A DNA stretch of 64,000 nt from Sphingorhabdus sp. M41 (GTDB lineage Bacteria; Pseudomonadota; Alphaproteobacteria; Sphingomonadales; Sphingomonadaceae), in NCBI RefSeq assembly GCF_001586275.1, contig NZ_CP014545.1, positions 3,188,501 through 3,252,500 of the forward strand, in the 5' to 3' direction. Shown here in pieces: positions 18,014 to 26,337 of the stretch; the stretch's first letter is position 1, and each line of letters opens with the position of its first letter. The translations under genes and the position numbers were made by a program. The notes under the pieces were generated by a model. It did not search any database. It had not been told where the DNA came from and was given only the letters and a program-made list of their open reading frames with translations.

Positions 18014-19360
18014 ATGCAGTTTATTCTCACGAAGCGCGTTTGGCTAACGCCCCTGATTCTGTTCCAAGGCTATTTGACATTTGTTTTGATATTGTATTTC
18101 ATCGGACCGTGGCCCTGGGGAAATCAAAATCTTGCTAAATTGCTAGCATTTTTGGTCGCTGCCCAGATTGCAATAGGTCTCGGCTATTGGGCCGGATGGC
18201 AAAAACTTTGCCGAACCGCCGCTGCGCAGACGAACGAAGACAGGGCAGAATCCATAACGAAATCAAGGGCGTTTTTTGATATAGCGTTCTGGATTTATCT
18301 TGTGCTTCTCATTCCTACCGCATTATCACGTGCCGGAACTGCATTTCCTAACGTAATAGAAGGGATCAATTATACCGGTGCAGTGTACAATGATAACTAT
18401 GAACGAAACAGCCTAGGCAACATATTTGTACTCGTTGAATATTTTCGAATGCTCTTGTCGCCGGCGCTAATAGCGTTCTTTCCACTGCTGATAATATTCT
18501 GGCGCGACATTTCGAAAACGAAGCGCGTAATCGGCATCGCGATGATCATCTATTTTACTGCAATTTATATATCCATCGGGGTAAACAAGGGGATTGCAGA
18601 CATTATTCTGACTCTCCCATGGCTGATATTTATCGTCCATTATGCAGGATCCAACGGATTGCGCATTCCGCGTTGGTTATTCTACTCAATATTACTTTTT
18701 ATATTTGCGCTTTTTATGATATTTTTTGGCCAGGGCCAAGAACAACGAGACGGAAATGTAGGCCTTTCCGGCCTTTTCAATAGCGGCCTGACAATTATAA
18801 GAGCCGATAGTGGTTGGCTTGGAGATATAATGAACGACCAGGCGAGAATAATCTACGAATCAATCACACGATACTTAACCTCAGGCTATTATGCGCTCAG
18901 CCTTTCTTTCGATATAGAACATCCTTCGACTTATGGCATCGGGAATTCTATGTTCTTTTCCAGAAATGTAGACTTTATTTTTGGTACAGACTATTTCACT
19001 ACGCAGTCTATTCCCGGCATTCTAGAAGCTAAGCAGGGCTTTCCACAATTCGCGCTCTGGCATTCAATATATCCCTGGCTCGCTTCCGATGTCGGGTTTA
19101 TCGGAAGCCTATTGGTCGTCGGCTTTTTCTCTTACCTATTGTCGCTTAGTTGGGGCTTGAGCATAATAACGCTAAGCCATAAGTGGATTGCAATGTTTTC
19201 CCTCATGATTATTTTGTTTTTTTATATTCCGGCAAATAATCAAATTTTTCAATCGGGTGAGACTGCAATTGGATTTATACTGGTTGGATTGTGGATATTT
19301 TTTGACAAGAGCCGGGGGAGCTCTCGAGCGAGGCGAAAGAAATCCGCGACTGCGTCTTAA
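18014..19360 (+). CDS. Polytopic membrane protein, probable Wzy-type polymerase
   Basis: The 448-residue protein has about ten to twelve hydrophobic helices and a large loop between about residues 230 and 340 (GQGQEQRDGNVGLSGLFNSG to FTTQSIPGILEAKQGFP), the usual topology of O-antigen/capsule polymerases. No sequence signature is strong, as is common for Wzy. Position among glycosyltransferases, high hydrophobicity and AT-rich coding support the assignment. The minus-strand gene at 30569-32029 is a second polymerase/ligase-like protein, so the division of labour is open. Confidence 0.65.
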   Translation: MQFILTKRVWLTPLILFQGYLTFVLILYFIGPWPWGNQNLAKLLAFLVAAQIAIGLGYWAGWQKLCRTAAAQTNEDRAESITKSRAFFDIAFWIYLVLLIPTALSRAGTAFPNVIEGINYTGAVYNDNYERNSLGNIFVLVEYFRMLLSPALIAFFPLLIIFWRDISKTKRVIGIAMIIYFTAIYISIGVNKGIADIILTLPWLIFIVHYAGSNGLRIPRWLFYSILLFIFALFMIFFGQGQEQRDGNVGLSGLFNSGLTIIRADSGWLGDIMNDQARIIYESITRYLTSGYYALSLSFDIEHPSTYGIGNSMFFSRNVDFIFGTDYFTTQSIPGILEAKQGFPQFALWHSIYPWLASDVGFIGSLLVVGFFSYLLSLSWGLSIITLSHKWIAMFSLMIILFFYIPANNQIFQSGETAIGFILVGLWIFFDKSRGSSRARRKKSATAS

Positions 19361-19434
19361 ATCTAGTCTCGTATGCTTTGTTTCGCAGGTATGCAGCTTG
19401 CTCTCATGCCATATAATCAACAGGGTTGTTTGTG

Positions 19435-20460
19435 ATGATCATCTACGCGCCTAATATCCATACCGGAGGCGGCATGGTTCTTTTGCAAGCCCTGATCGAT
19501 GCGTGGCCTTCGGATGAACAATGTATAGCCTTCATCGATGACCGCATACGGGGCAAGGTTGATCTGCCGGCAGTTTGGGCCGTGCAATATTGTTCACCGA
19601 GCATAATCGGGCGCCTCAAAGCAGAGCGCGCGCTAAAAAAACTGTCGGGCCAAAATGAAACCGTCTTTTGCTTTCACAATTTGCCCCCCGTGCTCCAAGT
19701 GCGCGGCAAGATAATATGTTATTTGCATAATCTGAATCTGATCGGACTGGTGCCCTCCAGCCATCTGTCTGGCTGGATAAAATTCCGAATCCTGATGGAG
19801 AGAAGCATCGCTTATCTCTTTCGCAAGCGTATAGATTTATACTTGGTACAGACGCCGACAATGAGACGTGCATTGCGCACTTGGTATAAGGGCGATATTT
19901 CTCCTCGGATAGAAATAGCCCCTTTTATAGACCCGGATCATCTAAGCGCCTCTTCGCCCGGACTGTCAGCGAAGCAGTGGGATTTTATATATGTCTCAGA
20001 CGGTACAGCGCATAAAAATCACAAGCGCCTCTTCGCTGCATGGAAACTATTGGCGGAAGAAGGATTGCGCCCTTCACTCGCTGTAACATTGCCAGCGCGC
20101 GACGACGCACTTGTTGCTCATATGAAAGCGATCAAAGCGGAACATAATCTGGATATCGTCAATCTGGGTCATGTCGAACATGGTGCTATTCTCGATAACT
20201 ATCATAAGGCAGGTGCGCTGATCTTCGCTTCCTATGCAGAATCCTTCGGTATCCCTTTGCTTGAAGCCAAGACAGCCGAGCTACCTATTATTGCGGCAGA
20301 ACTCGACTTTGTGCGGGACGTGTGCGAACCGTCTCAGACATTCGACCCGTTCTCGGAACGATCCATTGCCCGCGCGGTAAAACGACATTTGGCATTGCCC
20401 ACCGATATCGTGAATCCCCTCGCACCATCCGATTTCATTAAATTCTTACGCAATGTATAA
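19435..20460 (+). CDS. Glycosyltransferase family 4
   Basis: The 341-residue GT-B protein has the N-terminal IIYAPNIHTGGGMVLLQALI, with the Gly-rich donor-side loop near residue 12. The C-terminal domain carries FIYVSDGTAHKNHKRLFAAW and SYAESFGIPLLEAKTAELP (about residues 265-283), containing the Glu-rich ExFGxxxxEA pattern of GT4. The ATG at 19435 was chosen; TTG 19426 and GTG 19432 are in-frame alternatives, and no strong ribosome-binding site decides. It would add a sugar to the repeat unit in the cytoplasm. Specificity is unknown. Confidence 0.85.
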   Translation: MIIYAPNIHTGGGMVLLQALIDAWPSDEQCIAFIDDRIRGKVDLPAVWAVQYCSPSIIGRLKAERALKKLSGQNETVFCFHNLPPVLQVRGKIICYLHNLNLIGLVPSSHLSGWIKFRILMERSIAYLFRKRIDLYLVQTPTMRRALRTWYKGDISPRIEIAPFIDPDHLSASSPGLSAKQWDFIYVSDGTAHKNHKRLFAAWKLLAEEGLRPSLAVTLPARDDALVAHMKAIKAEHNLDIVNLGHVEHGAILDNYHKAGALIFASYAESFGIPLLEAKTAELPIIAAELDFVRDVCEPSQTFDPFSERSIARAVKRHLALPTDIVNPLAPSDFIKFLRNV

Positions 20461-20533
20461 TGGGCCTTTGCGCTGGAAATCCCATCGGCAGAAAAAATTT
20501 GGCACTGAGAATGAATATCGTTAAGGACACAAC

Positions 20534-21403
20534 ATGACCCGCCCCGCTCCCGTTATTCTCGTGCTTGGCGCAAGCGGAATGCTTGGCAACGCCATATTCC
20601 GTTTTTTTGCTGAGCACACTCCCTTCGACACTTTCGGATCGGTCCGCTCCGACGCCTCCAAAAGGCTGTTGCCTGTCAATTTGCAAGATCATATTATCAC
20701 CGGAACTGATGTTGCTAATCACGACAGTCTGATAGATTTATTCGAACGGGTTAAACCGCAAGTTGTAATCAACTGTGTTGGCGTTGTGAAGCAATTGGAT
20801 GGTGCCAAAAATCCGCTACATATCATTCCGATTAATTCGATTTTGCCGCATCAACTGGCCCATCTGTCCAATTTGATCGGTGCCCGATTCATTCATTTGA
20901 GCACCGACTGTGTATTTACGGGTAAAACCGGATTCTATAGCGAAGAGTCGGCGCCCGATGCTCGGGATCTGTATGGACTGAGCAAGCTCTTAGGCGAAGT
21001 CGACTATAGCAATTCGGTCACTCTGAGAACTTCCATCATTGGACATGAACTCAACAGCGCGCATAGTTTAATCTCGTGGTTTCTTGCTCAAACAGGAAGC
21101 GTTCGAGGTTTTTCGAAAGCAATTTTTTCCGGTCTCCCTACCGTTGAAATAGCCAGGGTTATCTACGAATACGTCCTGCCCTCAAAACAATTGTCGGGAT
21201 TGTATCATCTTTCAGCTGAACCGATCGACAAGGAGGCGCTGCTGAACTTGGTTAAGACGGAATATGGTAAGGAAATCCACATAGCTCCGGACGCGACCCT
21301 CGTGATCGACCGTTCGCTGGATTCTTCCAAATTTAGAAAAGAGACGGGCTATCAGCCACCTTCGTGGTCCGAACTGGTCCAGCGGATGCACCAGTTTCAA
21401 TAA
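20534..21403 (+). CDS. RmlD-like sugar-nucleotide reductase (WbvR-like)
   Basis: The 289-residue extended SDR has LVLGASGMLGNAIFRFF at the start (GxxGxxG), the RmlD-type STDCVFTG near residue 124, and the catalytic LYGLSKLLGE (YxxxK) near residue 148. It resembles dTDP-4-dehydrorhamnose reductases, but no rmlABC genes are nearby. Instead it sits directly before a UDP-GlcNAc 4,6-dehydratase and a 2-epimerase, the arrangement of wbvR-wbvB-wbvD in Vibrio cholerae O37, where the reductase makes UDP-N-acetyl-L-rhamnosamine. It lacks the cupin domain of CapF/WbjC, which argues against the UDP-L-FucNAc branch. The product assignment is inference. Confidence 0.8.
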   Translation: MTRPAPVILVLGASGMLGNAIFRFFAEHTPFDTFGSVRSDASKRLLPVNLQDHIITGTDVANHDSLIDLFERVKPQVVINCVGVVKQLDGAKNPLHIIPINSILPHQLAHLSNLIGARFIHLSTDCVFTGKTGFYSEESAPDARDLYGLSKLLGEVDYSNSVTLRTSIIGHELNSAHSLISWFLAQTGSVRGFSKAIFSGLPTVEIARVIYEYVLPSKQLSGLYHLSAEPIDKEALLNLVKTEYGKEIHIAPDATLVIDRSLDSSKFRKETGYQPPSWSELVQRMHQFQ

Positions 21404-21422
21404 TGATTTTCGAAAGATAAAT

Positions 21423-22451
21423 ATGTTCACTGACAAGACACTTCTGATCACCGGCGGGACCGGCTCTTTCGGTAATGCGGTGCTTCGCCGTTTTCTATCA
21501 TCTGACTTGCGCGAAATCCGCATATTTAGTCGTGATGAGAAAAAACAGGACGATATGCGGAAGAAATACGACAATCCCAAGCTGAAGTTTTATATCGGCG
21601 ATGTTAGGGATTATCGATCGGTTGTCGATGCGGTGCGCGGTACAGATTATATATTCCACTCTGCGGCTTTGAAACAGGTGCCATCTTGCGAATTCCACCC
21701 TCTTGAAGCGGTCAAGACCAATGTGCTGGGCACTGATAACGTTCTAGAGGCGGCAATAACCAGCAATGTGAAGAAAGTTGTTTGTCTAAGTACCGACAAA
21801 GCGGTCTATCCGATCAATGCTATGGGAATATCCAAAGCTATGATGGAAAAAGTAGTGGTGGCAAAATCCCGTAGCAGTGGCGACACCCTGATATGCGCAA
21901 CACGTTATGGCAATGTCATGGCATCCCGAGGGTCAGTAATACCGCTATTCGTAAAGCAGATATTGGCCGGTCAGCCCCTGACCGTTACGGATCCGGCTAT
22001 GACCAGATTCATGATGACGCTCGACGATGCAGTCGATCTTGTTCTCTTTGCTTTCGAACGAGCCAATGCAGGTGATATTTTTGTGCAAAAGGCCCCTGCA
22101 GCAACACTGGAAGTTCTCACCGAAGCTCTTAAGACGTTACTCAAAGCCGATGATACGGAAACCCAGATTATAGGAACCCGACATGGCGAAAAGCTATACG
22201 AAGCTCTGCTCAGCCGTGAAGAAATGGCCGGCGTAGAGGATTTGGGGGAATATTATCGGGTTCCTCCGGACCTTCGCGACCTAAATTACTCAAAATATGT
22301 TGAGCAGGGCGACGTCCTGATTACCAAGGCGGAAGAATATCATTCGCATAATACCAAGCGACTGGATACCGGCGAAATGATCGATCTTCTCCTCAAGCTG
22401 CCTGTCATGCACTCTATCGCCAATGGTGATCATGCGGTTTTTGACGCTTAA
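21423..22451 (+). CDS. UDP-GlcNAc 4,6-dehydratase/5-epimerase, CapE/WbjB/WbvB type
   Basis: The 342-residue extended SDR starts TLLITGGTGSFGNAVLRRFL. It has the family-specific FHSAALKQVPSCEFHPLEA near residue 81 and an active site reading STDKAVYPINAMGISKAMME near residue 122. There the usual YxxxK is MxxxK, as in the CapE group. These enzymes convert UDP-GlcNAc to a UDP-4-keto-6-deoxy-L-hexosamine, the first step to UDP-L-FucNAc, UDP-L-RhaNAc or UDP-L-QuiNAc. The C-terminal region (GTRHGEKLYEALLSREEM) is typical. It is flanked by its expected partner enzymes and separated from them by 20-30 bases. Confidence 0.9.
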   Translation: MFTDKTLLITGGTGSFGNAVLRRFLSSDLREIRIFSRDEKKQDDMRKKYDNPKLKFYIGDVRDYRSVVDAVRGTDYIFHSAALKQVPSCEFHPLEAVKTNVLGTDNVLEAAITSNVKKVVCLSTDKAVYPINAMGISKAMMEKVVVAKSRSSGDTLICATRYGNVMASRGSVIPLFVKQILAGQPLTVTDPAMTRFMMTLDDAVDLVLFAFERANAGDIFVQKAPAATLEVLTEALKTLLKADDTETQIIGTRHGEKLYEALLSREEMAGVEDLGEYYRVPPDLRDLNYSKYVEQGDVLITKAEEYHSHNTKRLDTGEMIDLLLKLPVMHSIANGDHAVFDA

Positions 22452-22480
22452 GCTTTTTCGTTATCGGGACAATTTTCAAG

Positions 22481-23617
22481 ATGGCTATGAATAAAATAAG
22501 AGTTATGACCATTATAGGCACGCGGCCTGAAATCATCAGATTGTCACGTGTTATTGCCGAGCTGGACAAATTTACCGACCATATACTTGTACATACTGGC
22601 CAGAATTACGATTACGAACTCAATGAGGTTTTTTTTCAGGACCTGTCAATTCGTAAACCTGACCATTTTTTGGAAGCTGCCGGCCAATCCAGCGCCGAAA
22701 CTATCGGCAACGTAATAGCCAAAGCGGACGCACTCATCAGATCTCAAAACCCTGATGCGGTTCTCATCCTCGGGGATACAAACAGCTGCATGGCAGCGAT
22801 CGCGGCGAAGCGGGCCCAGATACCGGTGTTCCATATGGAAGCAGGAAATCGTTGCTATGACCAGCGGGTTCCCGAAGAAATCAATCGCCGCATCATTGAT
22901 CACTGCGCAGACGTAAATCTGACCTACAGCGATATCGCACGTGATAATCTACTGCGGGAAGGTTTGCGTCCGGACCTTACGATCAAGACCGGCAGTCCAA
23001 TGCTTGAAGTGCTAAACTATTATAAAGATAAGATCGAACGCTCCACTGTCCTGGAAAAGCTGGAGCTTCAGCCACATAAATATTTCGTGGTGAGCTCGCA
23101 TCGCGAAGAGAATATCGCCAACGATGACAATTTTCAAAAATTTACCGACGTTCTCAACGAGATTGCTGCGGCATATGAATTGCCGGTCTTCGTTTCAACA
23201 CATCCGCGTACGCAGAAGAAAATCGATTCATTCGGAGCAAAATTGCATCCACTGGTAAATCTTATCAAGCCTTTGGGCTTTACCGATTACGTAAAGCTCC
23301 AATGTGAAGCCAAAGCTGTTATTTCTGACAGCGGAACGATTACCGAAGAAGCGTCGATCCTGAATTTTCCAGCCATCAATTTGCGCGAAACGCACGAGCG
23401 CATGGAAGGGATGGAAGAAGCCGCCGTAATGATGGTAGGCTTGGACAAAGTCAGAGTCCTGCAAGCCCTCGATATTATCAGTGATCAGCCTAGAGGACAG
23501 GACCGTCTTTTGCGAAATGCCGCCGATTATTCAATGCCGAATGTCTCAAACAAGGTGCTGAGAATGATCATTAGCTACACCGATTACGTAAACCGCACGG
23601 TCTGGAAAAAATACTAG
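22481..23617 (+). CDS. UDP-sugar 2-epimerase, WecB/CapG/WbvD-like
   Basis: The 378-residue protein has the family start VMTIIGTRPEIIRLSRVI and the core HMEAGNRCYDQRVPEEINRR (about residues 128-147), the Glu-rich motif of non-hydrolysing UDP-GlcNAc 2-epimerases. VSSHREENI is near residue 208 and ISDSGTITEEASILN near residue 286, where the nucleotide binds. With the two preceding genes it completes a three-enzyme route from UDP-GlcNAc to a UDP-N-acetyl-L-6-deoxyhexosamine, epimerising C2. A role in UDP-ManNAc synthesis (WecB) is possible but less fitting next to a MxxxK dehydratase. It is cytoplasmic. Confidence 0.88.
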   Translation: MAMNKIRVMTIIGTRPEIIRLSRVIAELDKFTDHILVHTGQNYDYELNEVFFQDLSIRKPDHFLEAAGQSSAETIGNVIAKADALIRSQNPDAVLILGDTNSCMAAIAAKRAQIPVFHMEAGNRCYDQRVPEEINRRIIDHCADVNLTYSDIARDNLLREGLRPDLTIKTGSPMLEVLNYYKDKIERSTVLEKLELQPHKYFVVSSHREENIANDDNFQKFTDVLNEIAAAYELPVFVSTHPRTQKKIDSFGAKLHPLVNLIKPLGFTDYVKLQCEAKAVISDSGTITEEASILNFPAINLRETHERMEGMEEAAVMMVGLDKVRVLQALDIISDQPRGQDRLLRNAADYSMPNVSNKVLRMIISYTDYVNRTVWKKY

Positions 23618-23629
23618 GATATAAATATT

Positions 23630-23779
23630 GTGGCACCCTCCTTTGCGGCTCAAAACCGGTTCAGAGATCGCGCTGTTGCTCTCTGGCAAAGGGGCAACAA
23701 AGCGATAGGTTCCATCCAATCGGCCTATCAGCTAGGGGGGCGTCCGCCCCGCTTTACTCAGGAAATGAATTCGGATTGA
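23630..23779 (+). CDS. Possible small protein (49 aa) coupled to the epimerase-PGT gene
   Basis: A GTG at 23630, ten bases after an AGGA, opens a 49-codon frame (reading RFRDRAVALWQRGNKAIGSI in its first half). It ends in a TGA that overlaps the TTG start of the next gene (TTGA). The overlap suggests translational coupling, and the frame fills a gap that otherwise has no gene. The residues are basic with no membrane segment or known domain. It could also be a chance open frame in an untranslated spacer. Confidence 0.3.
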   Translation: MAPSFAAQNRFRDRAVALWQRGNKAIGSIQSAYQLGGRPPRFTQEMNSD

Positions 23780-25014
23780 CCTCCAACAAGAACAATCGAG
23801 TGATCATTACCGGTGCCAGCGGCTTCGTCGGACGGCAACTGGTGCCCCTTCTGGTCAATCGGGGCTTTGACCTCCTGCTGGTCGGGCGCCAACCGCGGAA
23901 CGAGGCTTCTGGCACGGAACAGATCCCCTATTGCACTTACGATCAATTGCCCGGCTTGGCGAACGGCTACGAGGCGCTCATCCACTTGGCGACAGTTAAT
24001 AATGACTCGGATGCAGAAGCGTCTGAATTTCGCCGGATCAATGTGAATTTTCTGCTGGAAACCGCTGAACTCGCGCAAGCACTGGGAGTTGCGAAATTCA
24101 TCAACGTCACCAGCACCCACGCGCTCGCCAGCACCGCGCAGGACGATTATTCGGTTTCGAAATGGACTGGGGATCAACAGCTACGGAACTCCGGGATAGA
24201 AGGGGTCTACACAATTTATTCACCCGCGGTTTATGGCACAGAACTGGCCGGCAAATTGAAACGGCTCGAAATGCTTCCCGCCAAACTTCGGCCCCTGGCT
24301 TTGCGCGCTTTAACCTTGCTGAAGCCGGTTGTATCAGTTGAGCGGCTGGCGGATTCCATTGCAGACATCGTCACATCCAGCGACGTTCCACTTCAAGCCA
24401 GACGTATATTTGTTTCCGACGCACTTGCAAACCCTCGCGGGTTCGCCGCTATGAAACGATCGGGCGACCTGTTCTTCGCAATATGCGTTCTAATATTCGG
24501 TAGCTGGCTGATGCTGGCAATAGCAGTTATCGTGAAATTATCCTCGCCCGGGCCCGCTATTTTTGCCCAGCGAAGGGTCGGAAAAGACCGAAAAATATTC
24601 ACATGCTATAAATTTAGAACCATGTCGGATGGTACCAAAGAATCGGCAACGCATGAAATCCAGTCGTCATCAGTCACGGGAGTAGGCTCCTTTTTGCGGG
24701 CGGTTAAACTCGACGAGTTACCCCAGATCTTCAATATTTTTTCGAATGATATGAGCCTGATAGGCCCACGACCGTGTTTGCCGATACAGACCGAGCTCAT
24801 CGAGGAACGGCACATTCGCAATGTATATGCCCTCAAGCCTGGAATCACCGGGCTGGCGCAAGTTCAGGACATCGATATGAGTGATCCGAAACGATTGGCC
24901 GAAACGGATGCACAATATGCGGCGGAGCGAACTCTCGTTAGCGAGATCAAGATACTGATCTCGACATTTATTGGCAAAGGTCGCGGCGACCGGACTTCTA
25001 ACACGTCCATTTAA
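23776..25014 (+). CDS. Epimerase/reductase domain fused to a bacterial sugar transferase (phosphoglycosyltransferase)
   Basis: This is a 412-residue two-domain protein. Residues 1-215 form an extended-SDR Rossmann domain with VIITGASGFVGRQLVPLL, a Ser/Thr-rich NVTSTHALAST and an intact YxxxK in DDYSVSKWTGDQQL; its C-terminal substrate lobe is short. From about residue 226 a monotopic phosphoglycosyltransferase follows: membrane re-entrant helix (DLFFAICVLIFGSWLM), SSPGPAIFAQRRVGKD, FTCYKFRTM, the catalytic Asp-Glu pair in KLDELPQIFN, MSLIGPRP and KPGITGLAQV. It would start the repeat unit by moving a sugar-1-phosphate onto undecaprenyl phosphate, possibly after making or recognising the donor with its own N-domain. 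The start is TTG at 23776; GTG 23800 is an alternative. Separate enzymes do these jobs in most loci. Confidence 0.85.
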   Translation: MTSNKNNRVIITGASGFVGRQLVPLLVNRGFDLLLVGRQPRNEASGTEQIPYCTYDQLPGLANGYEALIHLATVNNDSDAEASEFRRINVNFLLETAELAQALGVAKFINVTSTHALASTAQDDYSVSKWTGDQQLRNSGIEGVYTIYSPAVYGTELAGKLKRLEMLPAKLRPLALRALTLLKPVVSVERLADSIADIVTSSDVPLQARRIFVSDALANPRGFAAMKRSGDLFFAICVLIFGSWLMLAIAVIVKLSSPGPAIFAQRRVGKDRKIFTCYKFRTMSDGTKESATHEIQSSSVTGVGSFLRAVKLDELPQIFNIFSNDMSLIGPRPCLPIQTELIEERHIRNVYALKPGITGLAQVQDIDMSDPKRLAETDAQYAAERTLVSEIKILISTFIGKGRGDRTSNTSI

Positions 25015-25044
25015 AGTGGCTTACTCAAACGGATTTCCAATGCG

Positions 25045-26289
25045 ATGAAAATTCTCTTTATCTCGCAGTATTTTTATCCGGAGCAATTTTTAAACAACGC
25101 TCTGTGTAAGGAACTAGCAAAAAAGGGGCATGATATCGAGGTAGTGTCCTGCGTGCCAAACTATCCGGAAGGCCGGTTTTTCGACGGGTATTCCAATCGG
25201 AAAAAGCGAAAGGAACGGTGGTCCGGACTAAGGATACGCCGCGCATTCACGATCCCGAGAGGCAATTCCAGTTTCCAGCTGATCGCGAACTATTGTCTAT
25301 ATCCTTTCGCTGCATTTCTCGAAATAATGAAGCTTCCCAAGCCCAGGGCCGACGTTAGTTTCGTATCAATGCCATCGCCACTGTTGCAAGCCATAGCAGG
25401 GATATTCGCCAAGTGGTTTTACGGCATTCCAATGGTATATTGGGTTCAGGATATCTGGCCGGAAAGCGCGATCATTACGTTGAATATCCGCAATAAGGCG
25501 ATCAAGCGGATAATGGCGTTGATCTGCGGCTGGATATACCGACGTGCCGATCATGTCATGGTGCAAAGCCCTGCTTTCGTTGAGAAAGTCGCTAGCTTCG
25601 GCGTACCCGCGGACCGAATTTCGGTCTTACCGAACTTTGCCCCCGACATGTTCGTTCCCATTGATGAAACATCCGTCTCGTCAGAAGTCAGAAAGCTCGT
25701 TCCTTCCAACAAGTTCAACCTGATGTTCGCGGGCAATATTGGGGAAAGCCAAAACTTCCCGCTTTTGTTGGATGCAGCCGAACGCCTCGCTTCGGACGAT
25801 CATATACGATGGATAATATTAGGAAGCGGTCGTGGCGAGAAATGGCTGACGCAAGAAATCAAACGCAGAAAACTTGATAAATCCTTCATACTGCTCGGCA
25901 GATTTCCAGAGGCACAGATGCCGCAATTTTTTGCTCGTGCCGACGCTATGTTGGTGAGCTTGAAAGACAATCCAATTTTCGCGCTTACCGTTCCCAGCAA
26001 AGTGCAATGCTACATGGCATGTGGAAAACCTATTATTGCCAGCATTAAAGGTGAAGGAGCCAGGGTAGTTGAACAATCTGGCGGTGGTGTTACGGTTTCC
26101 CCTAATAACGCAAAAGAGTTAGCCGATAAGATTAGAGAGCTCAGTCAATGTGATCCCGCCGATTTAACCGCTATGGGAAACAGGTCGAGGGAATATTACA
26201 ATCGTCATTTCGAAAAAGATATGGTTTCCGACATTTTAGAAAAAAAATTGTCCGAATTTCTGAAGCCTGGTTCTAGACTTTCTACCTAA
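25045..26289 (+). CDS. Glycosyltransferase family 4, WbuB-like
   Basis: The 414-residue GT-B enzyme has the N-terminal ILFISQYFYPEQFLNNALCK and VVSCVPNYPEGRFFDGYS, which closely resemble WbuB-type transferases. VYWVQDIWPESAI follows near residue 132. The C-terminal donor domain contains FNLMFAGNIGESQNFPLLLD and FALTVPSKVQCYMACGKPII. WbuB proteins of E. coli O-antigen loci are assigned as L-FucNAc transferases, so this enzyme probably uses the UDP-L-6-deoxyhexosamine made by the three genes upstream. It is the last gene of the plus-strand run and is convergent with the gene at 26338. Confidence 0.85.
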   Translation: MKILFISQYFYPEQFLNNALCKELAKKGHDIEVVSCVPNYPEGRFFDGYSNRKKRKERWSGLRIRRAFTIPRGNSSFQLIANYCLYPFAAFLEIMKLPKPRADVSFVSMPSPLLQAIAGIFAKWFYGIPMVYWVQDIWPESAIITLNIRNKAIKRIMALICGWIYRRADHVMVQSPAFVEKVASFGVPADRISVLPNFAPDMFVPIDETSVSSEVRKLVPSNKFNLMFAGNIGESQNFPLLLDAAERLASDDHIRWIILGSGRGEKWLTQEIKRRKLDKSFILLGRFPEAQMPQFFARADAMLVSLKDNPIFALTVPSKVQCYMACGKPIIASIKGEGARVVEQSGGGVTVSPNNAKELADKIRELSQCDPADLTAMGNRSREYYNRHFEKDMVSDILEKKLSEFLKPGSRLST

Positions 26290-26337
26290 CCTTTACCTAT
26301 TAAATCTTTTTCAGCTATAGTGTCAGATTACGTTTCG

